A stretch of 64,000 bases of DNA from Micromussa lordhowensis (GCA_964020085.1 OZ026600.1:7804448-7868447), one strand, 5' to 3'. Numbered from the stretch's first letter, positions 10,619 through 23,110 are shown. Notes: generated by a model from the sequence alone, not told the origin. A program made the numbers and translations.

Positions 10619-13039
10619 AAAACTCGAATTCGCTAGTCTTTAGCGTATATACCTAGCCCATAGTAAAAATGCAAACAGGCTGTAATTTTTTCCTTGAAAC
10701 GAGAAAAACGACATTTTCGATTATAACACGCTCGATTTAGCCAGATTTAGCGAGTGCCAACTGCGCTGAAAATCGACCATTTTCATTTGATTCGCATTTT
10801 GCAACTGCTGAGCGCAGAAAATTGTAATACAACCAGCTTATTGCAGAACAATTCCTTGTCTAATTAAAAGAGCACAATTTCAAGAAAACTGGATTAGTGT
10901 AATTATTTGGCGGTAAATGAGAACCAGAGTGTTCTCCAACGTTGAGTTAGTCAGTGAAAAGAATTGTCATTTTCACAATGTGCCATATCTCGGAATTACA
11001 AAAGATTTTAGACTCTAACTATACTAGGATAGGTCCTTAACATATCTTAAGTTTAGTTTGGGCAAATGATTTGGTACTCGTCAAAAAATCATTCAAAATC
11101 GTTTTCAAAAGACACAAAATTACGACAGCAGCTATCGAGTGCGTGACCAAAAGCATTGTCACTGTATCGGCATTTTTACTTCATGTTCGAAACGTCAGTA
11201 TTACCAAGCTATAAATAACATAAACATGTTCACCTACTGATTATTTTCTTGCATATTTTCTCGGTGTTCTCACTCGATCTCATGGTCAGTTCTCACATCC
11301 GAATTTGAAGAAAAACAATTACTACTAGGCCCAGATATGTATTATTGTTTGTGTCACAATCTATACTATTTGTGTCTTCTGATTCAGCCAGTAGTAGCCG
11401 CTAAAGCTTTATTCAATATGCGACTTACGGGTTTCCATTTTAAAGACGTTTGAAAGTCCTCCGTGCTGCCTGAAGATGTGTCTTGCCTTACAACATTCTT
11501 ACATGGGGGCGAGGGTCGGGATTTCGGCACTCATAATTTTCTTCGTTTGAATTCCGAGTTTCAGCCAGAATAACCTGGTTAGTGTATAGAATTTTATCGC
11601 TTTACCCAAGAAAGGAGGCCTGAGTTGGAACTAGTATCGAGATATTGGAATAACGCCTTTTTTGTCGGCAATAACACCCAAACCTCCCCTACCCTGTGTG
11701 CAAAAACGTTTGCTGGACATTACGAAAGACGCGGAGCGATCGAAGATGGCGGCAGGAGCCCATCACTAGGAGCCAGCAACTACCCCATATTCCTGTCACG
11801 GCGTTTTCACAGACCTGTCTATTTTTAGCTTGAATTTACCGCGAATTCAGACTCCCGCATTGACAACAGTGACAAATCATAAGCACGGACTTGATTCTTT
11901 AATTGACGTCGGCATTTTTACTGGAAGATTAAAAGGAAAAGCCGCCATTGTTTCCATTACCGATGCGCGCTCGTGTAGAACGGAACTGACCTATTTTGCG
12001 GGAAAAGAAGTCTAAAAATAGACCGGTCTGTAAAAATGCCGTGACATAGGCTTAGTATTGGAGTTGCAAGCTGATGGCGGCTTATTTGTTATTTTTAATT
12101 ACTGGGGATTTCTGCCTGAAAGCAGGTTGAATGATTATACCGAACAACACTGAATGGAAAACGTAGGACGATTGGCATAGGAACTTGGTGATATTTTAGT
12201 GATTTCACTAGACGGATGCGTACTGGTCATGCAAACCTAATGGTACACCGTTGACGGAAATGGCAGGATAGGAATGTTGTTTGACAGTCAAGACATGATA
12301 ACAGAGCTAAGGTGAACATATTTATGTTGTTTTGTGCTGACATTGCTGTGATATTACGAAATAAAGTGATTTAACTACAAATACACTGGTAGTACTTTGG
12401 CAACGCATTCGACTGCTGGCGTGATTTCGAATTTTTGTGTGTGTATGATTTGAATGATTTTTTGACCAGTGCCTAATCATTTTCCCAAACTAAACTTTAC
12501 ATGTATTGAAATACCTTAGTACATTTTTGGAAGAGTTATAACGTTTTCAAAGATGTGTATTTTTTCTGAAGATATATTTCACTGATTTGATGAAATCATT
12601 GAAATATTTCAAGCCAGGCTTGTAGCGTGCAATTTATTAGTTGTGATAAATCTTTTAGCCATTCAGCTATTTTAACTCACGTATTCTTAATTTAAGTGAA
12701 ATATTGGAATGGAAGGTTAATTTTGGTCCGAAGCAAAGTCAAAGGATTTTTTCTGACAAGAGAATTTAATTCATCACGGTGCTGGATAATCAAACGATAC
12801 TGCTTAGCTACTTTGCAACCTCACAATATAATTTAGAGATTGGTCAACTATTACGAGGGATTGTATTTCAAATACAAGGCCTTCTTTGGATTGTTTCTAA
12901 CAAGTAACGTGAAAATGTGTTTTAATTTTGACCTAGGTACAGCTCAAAGTAATGCAAATAAAGAAACTATCCAAACGTTGCAAATATTTCTGCGTGCCAA
13001 AAATATATTGAGCAACAAAGAGCAATTTGAGAAACACGT
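10564..13039. other. Insertion after the sHSP copy 2 breakpoint
   Basis: No gene is recognised. The block separates the broken copy 2 from unit C. Between about 10960-11260 and 12290-12600 it contains two diverged segments in inverted orientation. They share AAGTTTAGTTTGGG, GTCAAAAAATCATTCAAA, and AACATAAAcATGTTCACC with one variable base. These bracket a shorter hairpin element at 11794-12046. The whole looks like an old foldback insertion. The short ORFs near 11.6-12.0 kb cross the hairpin arms and are not credible genes. Confidence 0.5.
11794..12046. repeat. 253 bp element with 35 bp inverted termini
   Basis: The left arm 11794-11828 begins TGTCACGGCGTTTTCACAGA and the right arm 12012-12046 ends with the complementary GCCGTGACA. 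Only about four of 35 positions differ. Weaker inverted similarity continues outside the arms for about 20-40 bp. The interior is non-coding, and no clear target duplication is seen. This is a MITE-like hairpin sitting near the centre of the larger inverted arrangement. Confidence 0.65.
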
Positions 13040-13247
13040 ATCAAGATATATAGTTTTGAATCCGCAACTTTTTCTTTCCGGACAAAAAACATTTCATCGT
13101 TCACACGTAGCGTATTCATGGAAAGCGGAATTCACTAATATCCAGATTCGCTGCCGAATCTGGTGGATGTGTGTGGACAGAAGCCATATCCGGAAAGAAA
13201 AAGTGGCGGGTTCAAAAATATCCGGACACGTGTGGACTTGGCCTTAA
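13040..13247. repeat. MITE, GGATTC/CCGGA family, copy 1
   Basis: The element has facing arms containing TTTTGAATCCGCAACTTTTT and CTTTCCGG on the left, and CCGGAAAGAAAAAG, TCAAAAATATCCGG and ACACGTGTGGACTTGGCC on the right. It shares this design with 17885-18104. Arms ending in GGCC..CGTCCACACG are typical of small hAT-like non-autonomous elements, an attribution I make from memory. Confidence 0.55.
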
Positions 13248-13620
13248 TGTCATGTGAGTCAATTTCACTCAGCAAACAAATTACTTAAATTTAACGTGAC
13301 CATGGTATCATGGTAGCCATATTAGGTTAGTGACATGATGTCGCAGGATATAAAGACAATGAATAGCCATGCACGGATTTTAATTGGCTATTTGCGACTT
13401 TAGGTTCAGTAAGAGGACAAAGGCAATTATATTTAACGATCTAAAAGATGCACACAGAAAATAGCTGTTGTTCATGATTCCTTATTCGAAATGCAATCTG
13501 GGGTTCCACTATGACAAAAATAGTTAATGCACCCGATTCAAAGTGCATTGTTGAGTTATATCAACAAGTGGTTGCTTACATCATTCAAGTAAAAAATGCT
13601 TATTTAACTTGTCTGCGCTA
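13248..13620 (+). repeat. Duplication header block, unit C
   Basis: This is the third copy of the block seen at 1930, 8358 and 18476. It begins TGTCATGTGAGTCAATTTCA, continues through GTTAGTGACATGATGTCGCA, and ends near GTTGCTTACATCATTCAAGT. It is non-coding. Confidence 0.65.
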
Positions 13621-13734
13621 AAATGTAGCACGAGCAAGTTCTTGAACATTTGACACAATGTGATGAGGAAGCATGCTGTTTTAACCAGTGCAAACGCTTG
13701 TTACATTGGCACTATATTATTAAAATTCACGACA

Positions 13735-14640
13735 ATCAATTAGCACACCTTCACGCACCCTTGATCCATGATCTACTAGCATTTATAACGTACTTTACAC
13801 TCTTTTTCAAGTGAACATCAATTGTATAACATTAAAGCTATATTTACTGAATAGCTATTTCATCATAAGTTGAATAGGGAAATAACCAGCTTTCTTTAAT
13901 TACCCAAAACAGATTATTACATAAACGTGCTTTTCAAATCATTACATAATCAGTGACTAAGCACATGTTCTGTGTCTAAGAGTAGGCAAATTTAATAGTC
14001 TGCTAAAAAGTAGCCTTGGTGTATAGGTAATCGTGTAAGTGTGGATGCAATTAAACGATTTACTTTGCAAGAGATATTTCAAAATTTACTTAGAATTGCA
14101 TGGGGGGAAACCTTTTTAATGTTTAAAAATCCCTAATTGCACGATTATATGATTAGTCTTTTATTATATGGCTGTGAAATTTCGGACATGCACTGCACTG
14201 TAGACTGAAAATCAACAATGAATCGCCTGGACTGAGCCAACCATAAAGAAATAATTTTCTCAGTCAAATAATAAAATAAGAAAGGGAAAATATAGCTGCC
14301 CCTTGACCAAATCATGTAACGAGGCCTAGAACCTCTGACAAGATATCTTGGGCTGACCGAGAGAACAAGACAGAAGCAGATGATCATATGATGACCACCG
14401 GACAAATTAAAAATAACCACTTAAATGACCATATTTAGATTCATAACACAAGAGATGTTATTTTTTTGACAGGATCGGGCAGCATGCAGTTTAGCACATC
14501 TTATCAGAAGAGTAACCTTCGATCGTTTAAATTTCGGTAGAAAATCTCTGAGTTTATTACGAGGGGTCTGGCTGAATGATCAACAATTCATCAAGTTTGT
14601 AGAGAACTTAATTAAAACCAAGATATAAGAAGAGGAAAAC
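13735..14640 (+). promoter_or_regulatory. Conserved upstream region of sHSP copy 3
   Basis: This aligns with the upstream regions of copies 1 and 2. The proximal part reads GCACATCTTATCAGAAGAG, then TTCGATCG, TTTCGGTAGAAAATCTCTGA and the TATA-like TTTATTACG at about 14553. The TTC/GAA words fall where a heat-shock element would be expected, but their spacing is not canonical. Confidence 0.5.
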
Positions 14641-16236
14641 ATGAAGGGAAGTGCAAGACAGTATGGATCTCATTTTCCGACCGCCAAACCAGCTCCGGGC
14701 AGGTAGGTCTTAAAATAATTTTGTAAAGATTTGGGCTTCTTGTGTGCCCTACATGAAACTTTTCTATGACAATGGGAGACTTTAACACTGATAATTCTCA
14801 GGCTATCTAGAGGATGCAAAATGGCTAGAATTAGGGAGGTTAAGCAACGGCGACGGTGGCGCCGTGGACGACGCCTAGTCGAAAATGGATTTATACTTTA
14901 CCAGCAAAATTCGCAATTTCTAGGTTTCTTCAGTAGGCCATTGAATGGCTCTACGTACGTGCTCAGGCTAAATATACAACGAAAGCGTTCTATGCCAAAT
15001 GGAAGTACAAAATGTTAGCCGTCGTCGTTCGCGATTTTCAGACAACACAGAACTTGGACATTTCACGTTGTTGTTTTGCTGAGCACGGAAAAGAATGATG
15101 AATGAAAAGGATGAAATATTTATAACGTAGGTGGACAGTTATTGGTTTGCTCATTAAACCTTTTGTTTGGTGACATCCCCGTTGCCGTCGTCGTCGTGGT
15201 TTGCTCAAACTTCCTTTTGTATACCATGGATGAGATGATGGCCCTAATTAGTTATCAGAAGGCAGTATATAGGCAAGAACTTAAAAGCCAGAAGCCAAGA
15301 TATCAGAGCTCTGCTATAGACCATCGATGGGAAACTAAAAATAAAGTTTTCAGTGAAGGAAATGAAATGAGTGTTCCATCTTCACATTTGGACTTAATCT
15401 TAGAATTCCTATTTCAACACTTTCTCATGTGACCAAAAGAATTTGGAAAGTGTTCAAAATATTACATTTAATGACGACTTTCTACTCTGTCTCGGCATTC
15501 AACCAATACTTCACTACTAATATGATTTGTGCTTTCTGTTCGTAGTTATTATAGCAGAGCTGCCAGAGGCTATGAATTTTCCCGAGATCTGAGGAACGAA
15601 ATCTCTCTCCCTCACGTACAGAGAGCGGGAAGCACTGTCTCCCAACAAGCCGAGGAAAACTCTCATCAGGAAATAATAAGGATCGCCTCTGTGACTCTGA
15701 GTCATTACATACCTGATGAAATCTCACTTGAAGTTGATAACAAAAAGATTACCTTACATGGCTTGCATCGATTCGAAAGAGGAGATAGCTTCATAACTAG
15801 CGAGTTCAAGCGATTCTTCAAACTTCCTCAAGCTGTCGATCCAAACACTGTGACGTCACGCATTACCCAAAACGGCGGCGTTCTCATTATCGAGGGCATG
15901 AAATGCTCCGAGAGGAGAGTAAAGGATCGCAGATTTGAGGCCAAGTTGGATTTTAGAGGTTTTAAACCAGAAGAGATTAAAATCCAGCTTCGGAAAAATG
16001 AGTCGACCGTCACTGGAAAACGCTTATCAGAAGATCACCTGTCACGTGATTACAATCACCGTATTCTGCTGCCTGATGACGTAGATCACGGCTCAGTGAC
16101 GTCACGCTTGTCCAAGGAAGGCCTGCTATCGATAGAAGCACCGAGTATTCAACAGAAAGCCTTCGAAGTTACCATGGAAACCAGTGAACCATGCGAGGAA
16201 TCAAGTATAGCTGAACTGTTTGCGTTAGTTTTATAA
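14641..16236 (+). CDS. Small heat shock protein with two alpha-crystallin domains (copy 3)
   Basis: This is the best preserved member of the array. Exon 1 is 14641-14702 (MKGSARQYGS start) and exon 2 is 15546-16236, joined AG|T across a GTAGGT...CGTAG intron, giving 250 residues. Alpha-crystallin domain 1 spans about residues 64-145 with the loop NGGVLIIEG. Domain 2 spans about 150-235 with SKEGLLSIEAPS. The N-terminal arm (about 63 residues) is Arg- and Ser-rich. The tail ends in AELFALVL and has no IxI anchor. It is expected to act as a cytosolic stress chaperone forming oligomers through the paired domains. Differences from copy 1 are mainly substitutions and the extra GSTVSQQA. Both copies have open frames, intact splice sites and polyadenylation signals, so both are probably functional. 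Confidence 0.9.
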
Positions 16237-16260
16237 TTCCTAGCTGTTCATTACGCCCAA

Positions 16261-16266
16261 AATAAA
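16261..16266 (+). terminator. Polyadenylation signal, sHSP copy 3
   Basis: AATAAA lies 25 bp after the stop codon in the same context (TTACGCCCA) as in copy 1. Confidence 0.7.
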
Positions 16267-16269
16267 GAT

Positions 16270-17321
16270 ATGTTTCAGAAATGCTTGATGCTTGAAGGTT
16301 ATTTTCTGTCAGTACTGCGCAGTCTCAGCACCCTAACGTTTATAAACATGGATGGAATGCGAATCGATTTTAGTCTTTACGAACCACGTACATTATCTTT
16401 GAGACATTTGAAATTCTTTTTCCAACAGCTTCACTGATTTTCGCAGCTGCGAAGTTGTTTCATCAAGTGATATGAGAAAGAACGAAGCATAAAGCTTCAC
16501 CCGCTTCGCATCCATAATGGCGACTGTTTTGAAAATCAGCATTTACCTCATGTAAGTAGTTGGGAAATGCTTACATTTTTTGTGGTCTTGCATGCAAACA
16601 AACTCTCAAGAGTATGGACTTGAAATCATCTTTAACCTCAAAACTCTTTGTTTCTTGCACGATGGTAAACCAGGCAAGCAGCTAAAAGAACTAAACGACG
16701 TGACGAACGGCGGCTTGGTAAGCTGAAGAATCTCATCAAACGATGTAGATTGAGACTTGGCATGATTGTGCCGCTACCTCATTCGACCTGTTTTTATTTA
16801 CAGCTGAAATTCTTGTGGCAGTGATTTTTTTCAAGCTTGCTCAGTTGTAGTTTACGCGCATTGTAAAACTTAGTCTGTATCTAGGACTATATCTGTCAGA
16901 AATAAATGCAGATTAATCTCAAAATTCGGATCTTTTCTTCACATATCCTTATTCTCATGAAAGGGTACAGCGAATAAAATTTGTGCAATTTCGGTATAAA
17001 TTGTCGAGAACTGGTTATTCCTTGCAGTTTATATTCTTATAGTATAGATAATATTTTTGATGCTTGTGCTCATCTGATTGTACATATAGCTGCGTAAAAG
17101 TCAAAGTCAGCCCACAGATATCTTTCCTTGTCGCTCAAGTCATTACATTTTTGGGCAGTATCTTAGACTTTTAAGATCTGTTTTTTCTTTGCAGTTGTTT
17201 TACTCATGGCAAAAATAACATTAAGCTTGCGGTTTTCTCGTGATCATCCATGACTGACCAAAAGTCAAAGTCAGCCTACACTCATCTTTCCTTTGCACTA
17301 TGTGATCTACTTTTTTTTTTT

Positions 17322-17354
<33 letters not shown>

Positions 17355-17884
17355 TTGATCTACTTATTTTTGTAGCATTTTGATCTGATGGTAACAAGCT
17401 TTCTATGATAAGCATTAATTATTAATAATGGTACTTTTTTGGAAGATTTATAAGAGTGTTTTGATGAAATCACTGAAATAGCGGCGGTGAGACGTCGAGT
17501 TTAAGCCTGAGTAGCGTGCAACTTGAGTAAAACGTTGAGTTATGAACTTTCTCCGGCTGTTTATATACTTTCTACGATAAGCATTATCGATTACTGAGAT
17601 ATATCTTGTTTGAAGATTTATCTTAGTGATTTGGGATTGCCAGTTGGGATTTTTAAGCCTGTTATGTTCATTTGAAATATTTGTTTCCTTCAGTTTGAGT
17701 GGCATGTCTGTGAACTAGCTTGGTGTAGCTAAGTGCATGACCACTAGCTATAAACATACTTTTTTTTTACATTTTGATTTAATCGCTGAAATATTTTAAG
17801 CCAGTAGCGGAGAATTGAACTTCTGGTCTTTAGGAGTTGCGATAAATTTGTTAGCTATGCAGCTATTCAACCTAACGTATTCTT
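16270..17884. other. 3' flank of unit C and unrelated intergenic DNA
   Basis: Up to about 17031 the sequence aligns with the 3' flank of copy 1, except for an insertion near 16930-16990. Beyond this I see no gene. A T-rich run at 17311-17357 (poly-T followed by TTTTG repeats) is the only striking feature. Confidence 0.5.
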
Positions 17885-18104
17885 AGGCACGCCCCGTCCA
17901 CGCGTATCTGGATATCTTTGAATCCGCAGCTTTTTCTTTCCGGATACGGCTTCCGTCCAAACGCATCCGACGAAGGCAGCGAATACGGATATTTTTGAAT
18001 CCGCTCTCCATGAGTACGCTACGTGTGGACCGGGAATGAAAGAAGAAAAAGAAAAAGTTGCGGATTCAAAAATGTCCGGATACGTGTTCACGGGGCCTTA
18101 AGGT
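17885..18104. repeat. MITE, GGATTC/CCGGA family, copy 2
   Basis: The termini are GCCCCGTCCACGCGTATC on the left and the facing ATACGTGTTCACGGGGCC on the right. Internal arms repeat TTTGAATCCGCAGCTTTTTC and its complement. It is a fuller copy of the element at 13040-13247 and non-coding. Confidence 0.6.
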
Positions 18105-18475
18105 TTCGCTCCGATACAAATTAACAGGATTGTTTCTTACAAGAAAAGTTAATTCATCATGAGAATGGGAAATCAGGCGATAGAATAGAGCTTAGCTCCT
18201 TTGCAACCTCACAATATAATACAGAGACCGGTCAATTATTACGAGAGAGCTTATGTTCAAATACAAGGCCTTGTTTGGATTGTTTCTAACAAGTAATTTG
18301 GAAATGTGTTTGTTACAAGAATGACTGAATTTAAATTATGACCTGGGTACAGTTCAAAGAATTGCAAATTTAGAAAATATCCAAAGCCTTAAAATGGCAT
18401 GTTTTTGTTTTAATATATTTCTTCGTCTGATCACAAATTGACATCAAAGAGCAATTTGAATTGAGAGAACTTAAT

Positions 18476-18655
18476 GACATGTGAGTCAATTTAACTAAGG
18501 AATAATCATGCTTACTTAAAAAGTGAGCATGATATCATAGCCATATCAGGTTATTAGTGACTTGATATCGCATGATATCAGGGCAATAGCCACGGCTTCT
18601 GATTGGCTAATTGCGAATTAGGGTTCAGTAAGAGGCCAAAGCAATTATTTCACTT
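18476..18655 (+). repeat. Duplication header block, unit D (truncated)
   Basis: This matches the header blocks of units A-C from TGACATGTGAGTCAATTTAA to GTTCAGTAAGAGG and then stops. Non-homologous sequence follows instead of the promoter and first exon. Confidence 0.6.
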
Positions 18656-19027
18656 AAAAAAAACCTGAGTCATCGTTGCAGTACAGGTCATCCAAACAAA
18701 TGCGTATACCGCGATGTTCTTCATTAGTTCCCATCCATCGCCGCGAAAATCACCTGACATCGAGACAATGCGGCTTTAGTCGACAGAGAACTTCATCAAT
18801 ATACCACCATATCCGGGCTGTTTTTCATTTAAACGTGACAAATACCCCACGAAAAAGTCATAGGCTAAGACCAAAACATTCTAGAATACGTTTCCATCTC
18901 ATGCCACAAATCATGGCCGACACGAGAAAAAAAAAGTCTAAACGTTCGTTTGGAACCCGAAAATCACCCGAAAAGAGCCCCAAAAAGCTTTCGGGTCCGA
19001 AAAGTTTTGGGGTCTTTTGAAAAACAC
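18656..19027. other. Sequence replacing the 5' part of sHSP copy 4
   Basis: This 370 bp stretch sits where the promoter, exon 1, intron and most of exon 2 would be expected. It has overlapping ORFs on both strands with a Lys/Ser/Pro-rich end, and no domain that I recognise. It may be a filler insertion or unrelated transposon sequence. Confidence 0.4.
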
Positions 19028-19290
19028 ACGCCAGCTCCGGAAAAATGAGTTGACCGTCAATGCTTATCAGAAGATCACCTGTCACGTGATTACAGTCGCC
19101 GTATCTGGTGCCTGATGACGAGGATCTTAGCCCAGTGACGTCACGCTTGTCAAAGGAAGGCCTGCTATTGATAGAAGCATCGTGTATTCAAGAGAAAACC
19201 TTTGACGCCACCATGGAAACCAGTGCACAGTGCGAGGAACCAAGTACAGCTGAATATGTTTGCGTTCGTTGTATAATTCTAAACTGTTAA
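19028..19290 (+). pseudogene. 3' relic of sHSP gene (copy 4)
   Basis: Homology to exon 2 resumes at CCAGCTCCGGAAAAATGAGT inside alpha-crystallin domain 2 and continues to the end of the gene and the 3' flank. A short deletion removes part of the text before TTATCAGAAGATCACCTGTC. The final codons are altered so that the frame reads through VCVRCIILNC. The polyadenylation signal AATAAA is changed to AATGCA. There is no start, no exon 1 and no domain 1, so this is a dead fragment. Confidence 0.85.
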
Positions 19291-19384
19291 TTACGCCCAA
19301 AATGCAAATAGATTCCAGAAACATTTGATGCTTAACCCAGTAACATACAGCTCTTTATCTGTATCGATATCTATTTTACAATTA

Positions 19385-19624
19385 TTCGACAAGCGCGCGT
19401 TGGATATGAGATGGTAAACGCCGAGTTGGCTATAATCATCTCATATCCAACAATTGCAAGGGCGAGTGGAATAATTGTTTTATTAAAAACGCCGCCAAAA
19501 GAGAGCAAACTAAACCTTAAAAAAATAAAAAACGCCTCAAACAAATCACGCGTACGCTTTCCATATTCGTAGAGCATGGTATAATGGCTCATAGCCCATG
19601 ATCGCTAAGCCAATGAAAACTCTC

Positions 19625-19660
<36 letters not shown>
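19385..19660. repeat. Probable interspersed repeat with a stem-loop
   Basis: The words TTGGATATGAGAT and ATCTCATATCCAA at about 19398-19452 face each other and form a stem. The text after it, including CATAGCCCATGATCGCTAAG and CCAATGATCCAGT, resembles a repeat I associate with coral genomes, but I cannot confirm the family. The ORF here crosses the stem and is not a gene. Confidence 0.4.
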
Positions 19661-19789
19661 GTCGATATAGGTCAAGATAATTTCAGATATATACAAGTAT
19701 AATGCACCTGGCCTGCCCTCAAACGCTAAGAAATTGTTGAATACAGTACAGTGAGCAAAATGAGTTCATTTTACGTCAAGTAGGCCAAG

Positions 19790-22700
19790 TTTATGTTTGT
19801 TTGTACGAGCATTACCGAAGAATTAAACAATTAAAGTTATTGCCAAGGTAAAGTTCTTTTTTGATTAGAGCCTCATTTCTTGCCCTAGTTAGCAGGTGTT
19901 TCGGGATGACACCAATGATCTGGTAGTAGTTTAGAAAATTTGTATTTTTACAGTGGTAATTGTCCAAGAAGTCCTGATACGACATTAGTTGACCGGTCGT
20001 TGTTAAAAGATCTTGGATTAAAAGGATGCCCTTTTGATACTATTCCCTAATAAAAACGGGGTCTGTCGCCAACGAGTATGTCTCTGTTATTGCGTAGAAT
20101 TATATTTTGGTCCTGATTGTGATTATATAAAGTTTTTAATTCTCTCTAAAGTAGTTTAGAATATTTCCATAGAACACCGGCAGTGAGGTGAGGTATTTGT
20201 CGTCAAAATTGCATCTTGATAAAAAGTTGAGACCCCAATACTACTCTTTTTAGATAGTAATCTGGGATTGTTTTCCACTTTGGATTTCCTGGCGACAAAA
20301 GTATAGGAATCCAGGCCAGTTTTAGAGCCTTAAACATTATTTACGCAATCCGCAATCCGGTTTGATGGATGTCTTGGTAAAGCCCCTCCCTTTTAATTTA
20401 ATCTTTTTTGTTGTTCCACGGGTAGCTTAATAGTTTTGTTTTTAGAATTGATGTAATTTCCTCAGGAACGTTTAACGTCGAGGCTGAATAAACTCGTTGT
20501 GACAGTCCTAGAGGCATTGTTATCATAACTTTCCAAAACGATATACTCTCCATATATCCAAATTTGTTTGCATCTTTCGTATTTTAAGATGAAAATTTCA
20601 TTCATTGTTTTCCGTATCATTATACGAAACATGAACCCCTAATATACGCACTGGGCTTACGCATCCATTTTAGATTTAAAGGATTGCTTTTATTTTTCCC
20701 ATTTTTCCAGCCACATCATTTTTGATTTCTTAACGTTTAAAGTTAGCCCTGACAACCTTCCTAATTTCAAGGTTTCTTTATCTGCTTCCAAATCTGCACA
20801 AACCAAATTTGTGTCATCTGCAAATTGAATTAATTTAATTTCATTTTCCAGGCATTTTAAATACCTACTATCTTTGTGCCTTGTCTTATCTTGTTTGCTA
20901 GCAGTTCAGCTGATAGAATGAATAAGAAGAGAGAAAGAGGACATCCCTGCCTTACACCTCTTGATGGCTTAAACCAGTTTGTTAAAAAAAAACATTGTTT
21001 ATAACTGCACTTTCAATATTTGTATCAAAGGTGCTAATCCAACGCTTAATACTTGTCCCAAAATTAAAAACGTGTAGTGTATTCATTATATATCCCCATT
21101 CTAATGAATTAAAAGCTTTTTTGAAATCCAGTGATACTAAAATTCCAGGTATATTATGCAGCTTTGTGTGTTCCATCACATCCTCGATTAGACGAATCGC
21201 GAATATTTTCTCCAATATATCTTCCTTTGATAAAACCAGTTTCATCACTATGTATTAAAGTTGGTAGATATGGTTCTATTCTTTTGGCTATCGCTAGTTG
21301 CAATTTTACAATCAACTCCGTTAAGTAAGGTTATTGGTCTCCAATTTTGTAATTCTAGTAATGAACCATCTTCCTTTGTTATAAGAGTGACGATTCCTCT
21401 CCATTGTGATGTGGAAAGTTTATTTACCTCATAAGATGTATTGAAGCTCGCAACCAGATCCTGTCCTATCAAATCGAAGAAAGTTTTGTAAAATTCAACA
21501 GTAAAACCGTCTTCTCCTGACGTTTTATCGCTCTCAAATGTGTTCTAAGGCCTTTCTACATTCCTCTAAGAAGAGAGGACCTTCCATTTTCTCTCTGTCT
21601 TCAATCGTGAGTTTTGAGATTGTTAGCGGTTCAATGAAACTATCGAAATCCTTTTGTTCAAGATTATTTACTGTTTTACATATAATTAGCTATAGTATTT
21701 TTCAGTGCTATCTAATATCTGTCTCTCATTTTTAATTGTTGTTCCATCTTCTCCATGAAGTTCAGTTTTTTTGTTGCAGTTCTTCTGTTCTAAATTAAAG
21801 AAATATTTTGTTGGGCGTTCGTCTTCTTCTACCCAGTGGCATTTCGATCTAAATATAGCAGATCTTCCTTTCTTCTCATAAATATATTGTAGCTCTACTT
21901 TAAGATTATCATATACACGTATTTATTTAGAACGGGATCTATACCACTTGAGGGGAGTTAAAATGATTGCAAATGATATGATCCAGTTCTTCGAGTCAGC
22001 TCTTAACTTCCTCTTCACTAACATGTACTAATTTACTTTTGTTTTTACTAAATGGGATGGTTGTTGATCTGAACTCCATTTTTAACAACAAAACAAACGT
22101 TTGCCTTTGACGGCTGAATGCATTTCGCTTGTAGAAACATACGAATATTAGCTAGGTATTGTCCATCGTCTAGTAAGGTATTGTTAAATTTCCAAAGCCC
22201 TGGTCCGCGAGGTGTTTCATTACTCCACGACAAAGACATGTACATTGCTTGATGATCCGGTGCCACAGACAGGTAAATAACTCTCTTATTAACAAACCAT
22301 GTCAAATTCTGGGTTGTGTCCTGGTGTACCGGTACACAGAGGGAATAACTATTGTACTCCTTTGTTTACAAGCCTTTGTTTAGCTGTTGCATATTGTTGG
22401 GTCTATCAGTTGTATCGGTTCTTGTGTACCGGTACACGAGGACAGAACCAAATTCTGGACAACTAAGAAAAAGTCAATTCTTGATTTAAGTTTTAGCGAT
22501 TTACATATACAATAGTACTTTCGTAATTGCGGGTGGCGTACTCTTTGGATATTTATTTTAATAGTCAAAAAGTCAAAAGCCTCCATTGTTGTCAAAAGCA
22601 GATTACTATAGTTTGACGGTTTCCAAGCAGTGCTGCCGACTTTATCTTTTTTTTGTGAGCGTGCTGTTCCAATCGCCACCTACTATAAGTGTGGAAAGTT

Positions 22701-23110
22701 CTGATTTATCCGGCAATGAGCACATTGTTTAGCTCTTGAAGAAAATTCAGTTGCTCGGACTGGTGGTTAGGTGCATAAACATTACAGAGTGACAGCTTAA
22801 GCGAGTTGAATTCCATTGTAATTAACACCATTCGTCCCGTATTGCTGTTAAAAATACAATCAATTTTGCTCCGCATCGAAGGGTGAATAAGAATGCATAC
22901 CACTTTACTGTGTTTAGTCCCATGAGAAAAAACATCGGGCCTCCCCATTCGCTCTTCCATATCATTGCATCGCTTGGTTCGGAATACGTTTCTTGCAGAA
23001 AGATAATTTTTGGTGAATGATGTTTAGGATGTGTAAAGATGTTCCTCCTTTTTAGTTGGTCTCTAATTCCCCTGACGTTAAAAGATAAAATATCATACAT
23101 TGTGTTCTTA
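19790..23110 (-). mobile_element. Decayed L1/Tx1-type LINE
   Basis: Read on the - strand, the fragments run in normal order. The AP endonuclease start is LSFNVRGIRDQLKRRNIFTH (about 23105-23045), then FLQETYSEP, VYAPN and a DHQAM endonuclease C-terminal word (about 22250). The reverse transcriptase follows with NWRPITLLN (about 21340), LVSLDFKKAFNSLEW (about 21130), RQGCPLS (about 20950) and FADDT (20811-20825), then the C-terminal SPGNPKWKTIPDYYL region (about 20270). These are in several frames with many stops and frameshifts, so the copy is dead. The family call rests on this motif order and C-terminal text. ORF1 and exact ends are not visible. Confidence 0.85.

Noticed and set aside
12840..13247. 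135-codon ORF on the + strand
   Set aside because: Its second half runs through the inverted arms of a MITE and the first half has no recognisable domain.
18676..19085. ORFs on both strands with basic tails
   Set aside because: Both strands are open over the same bases and neither matches a known family; it is the filler replacing part of sHSP copy 4.
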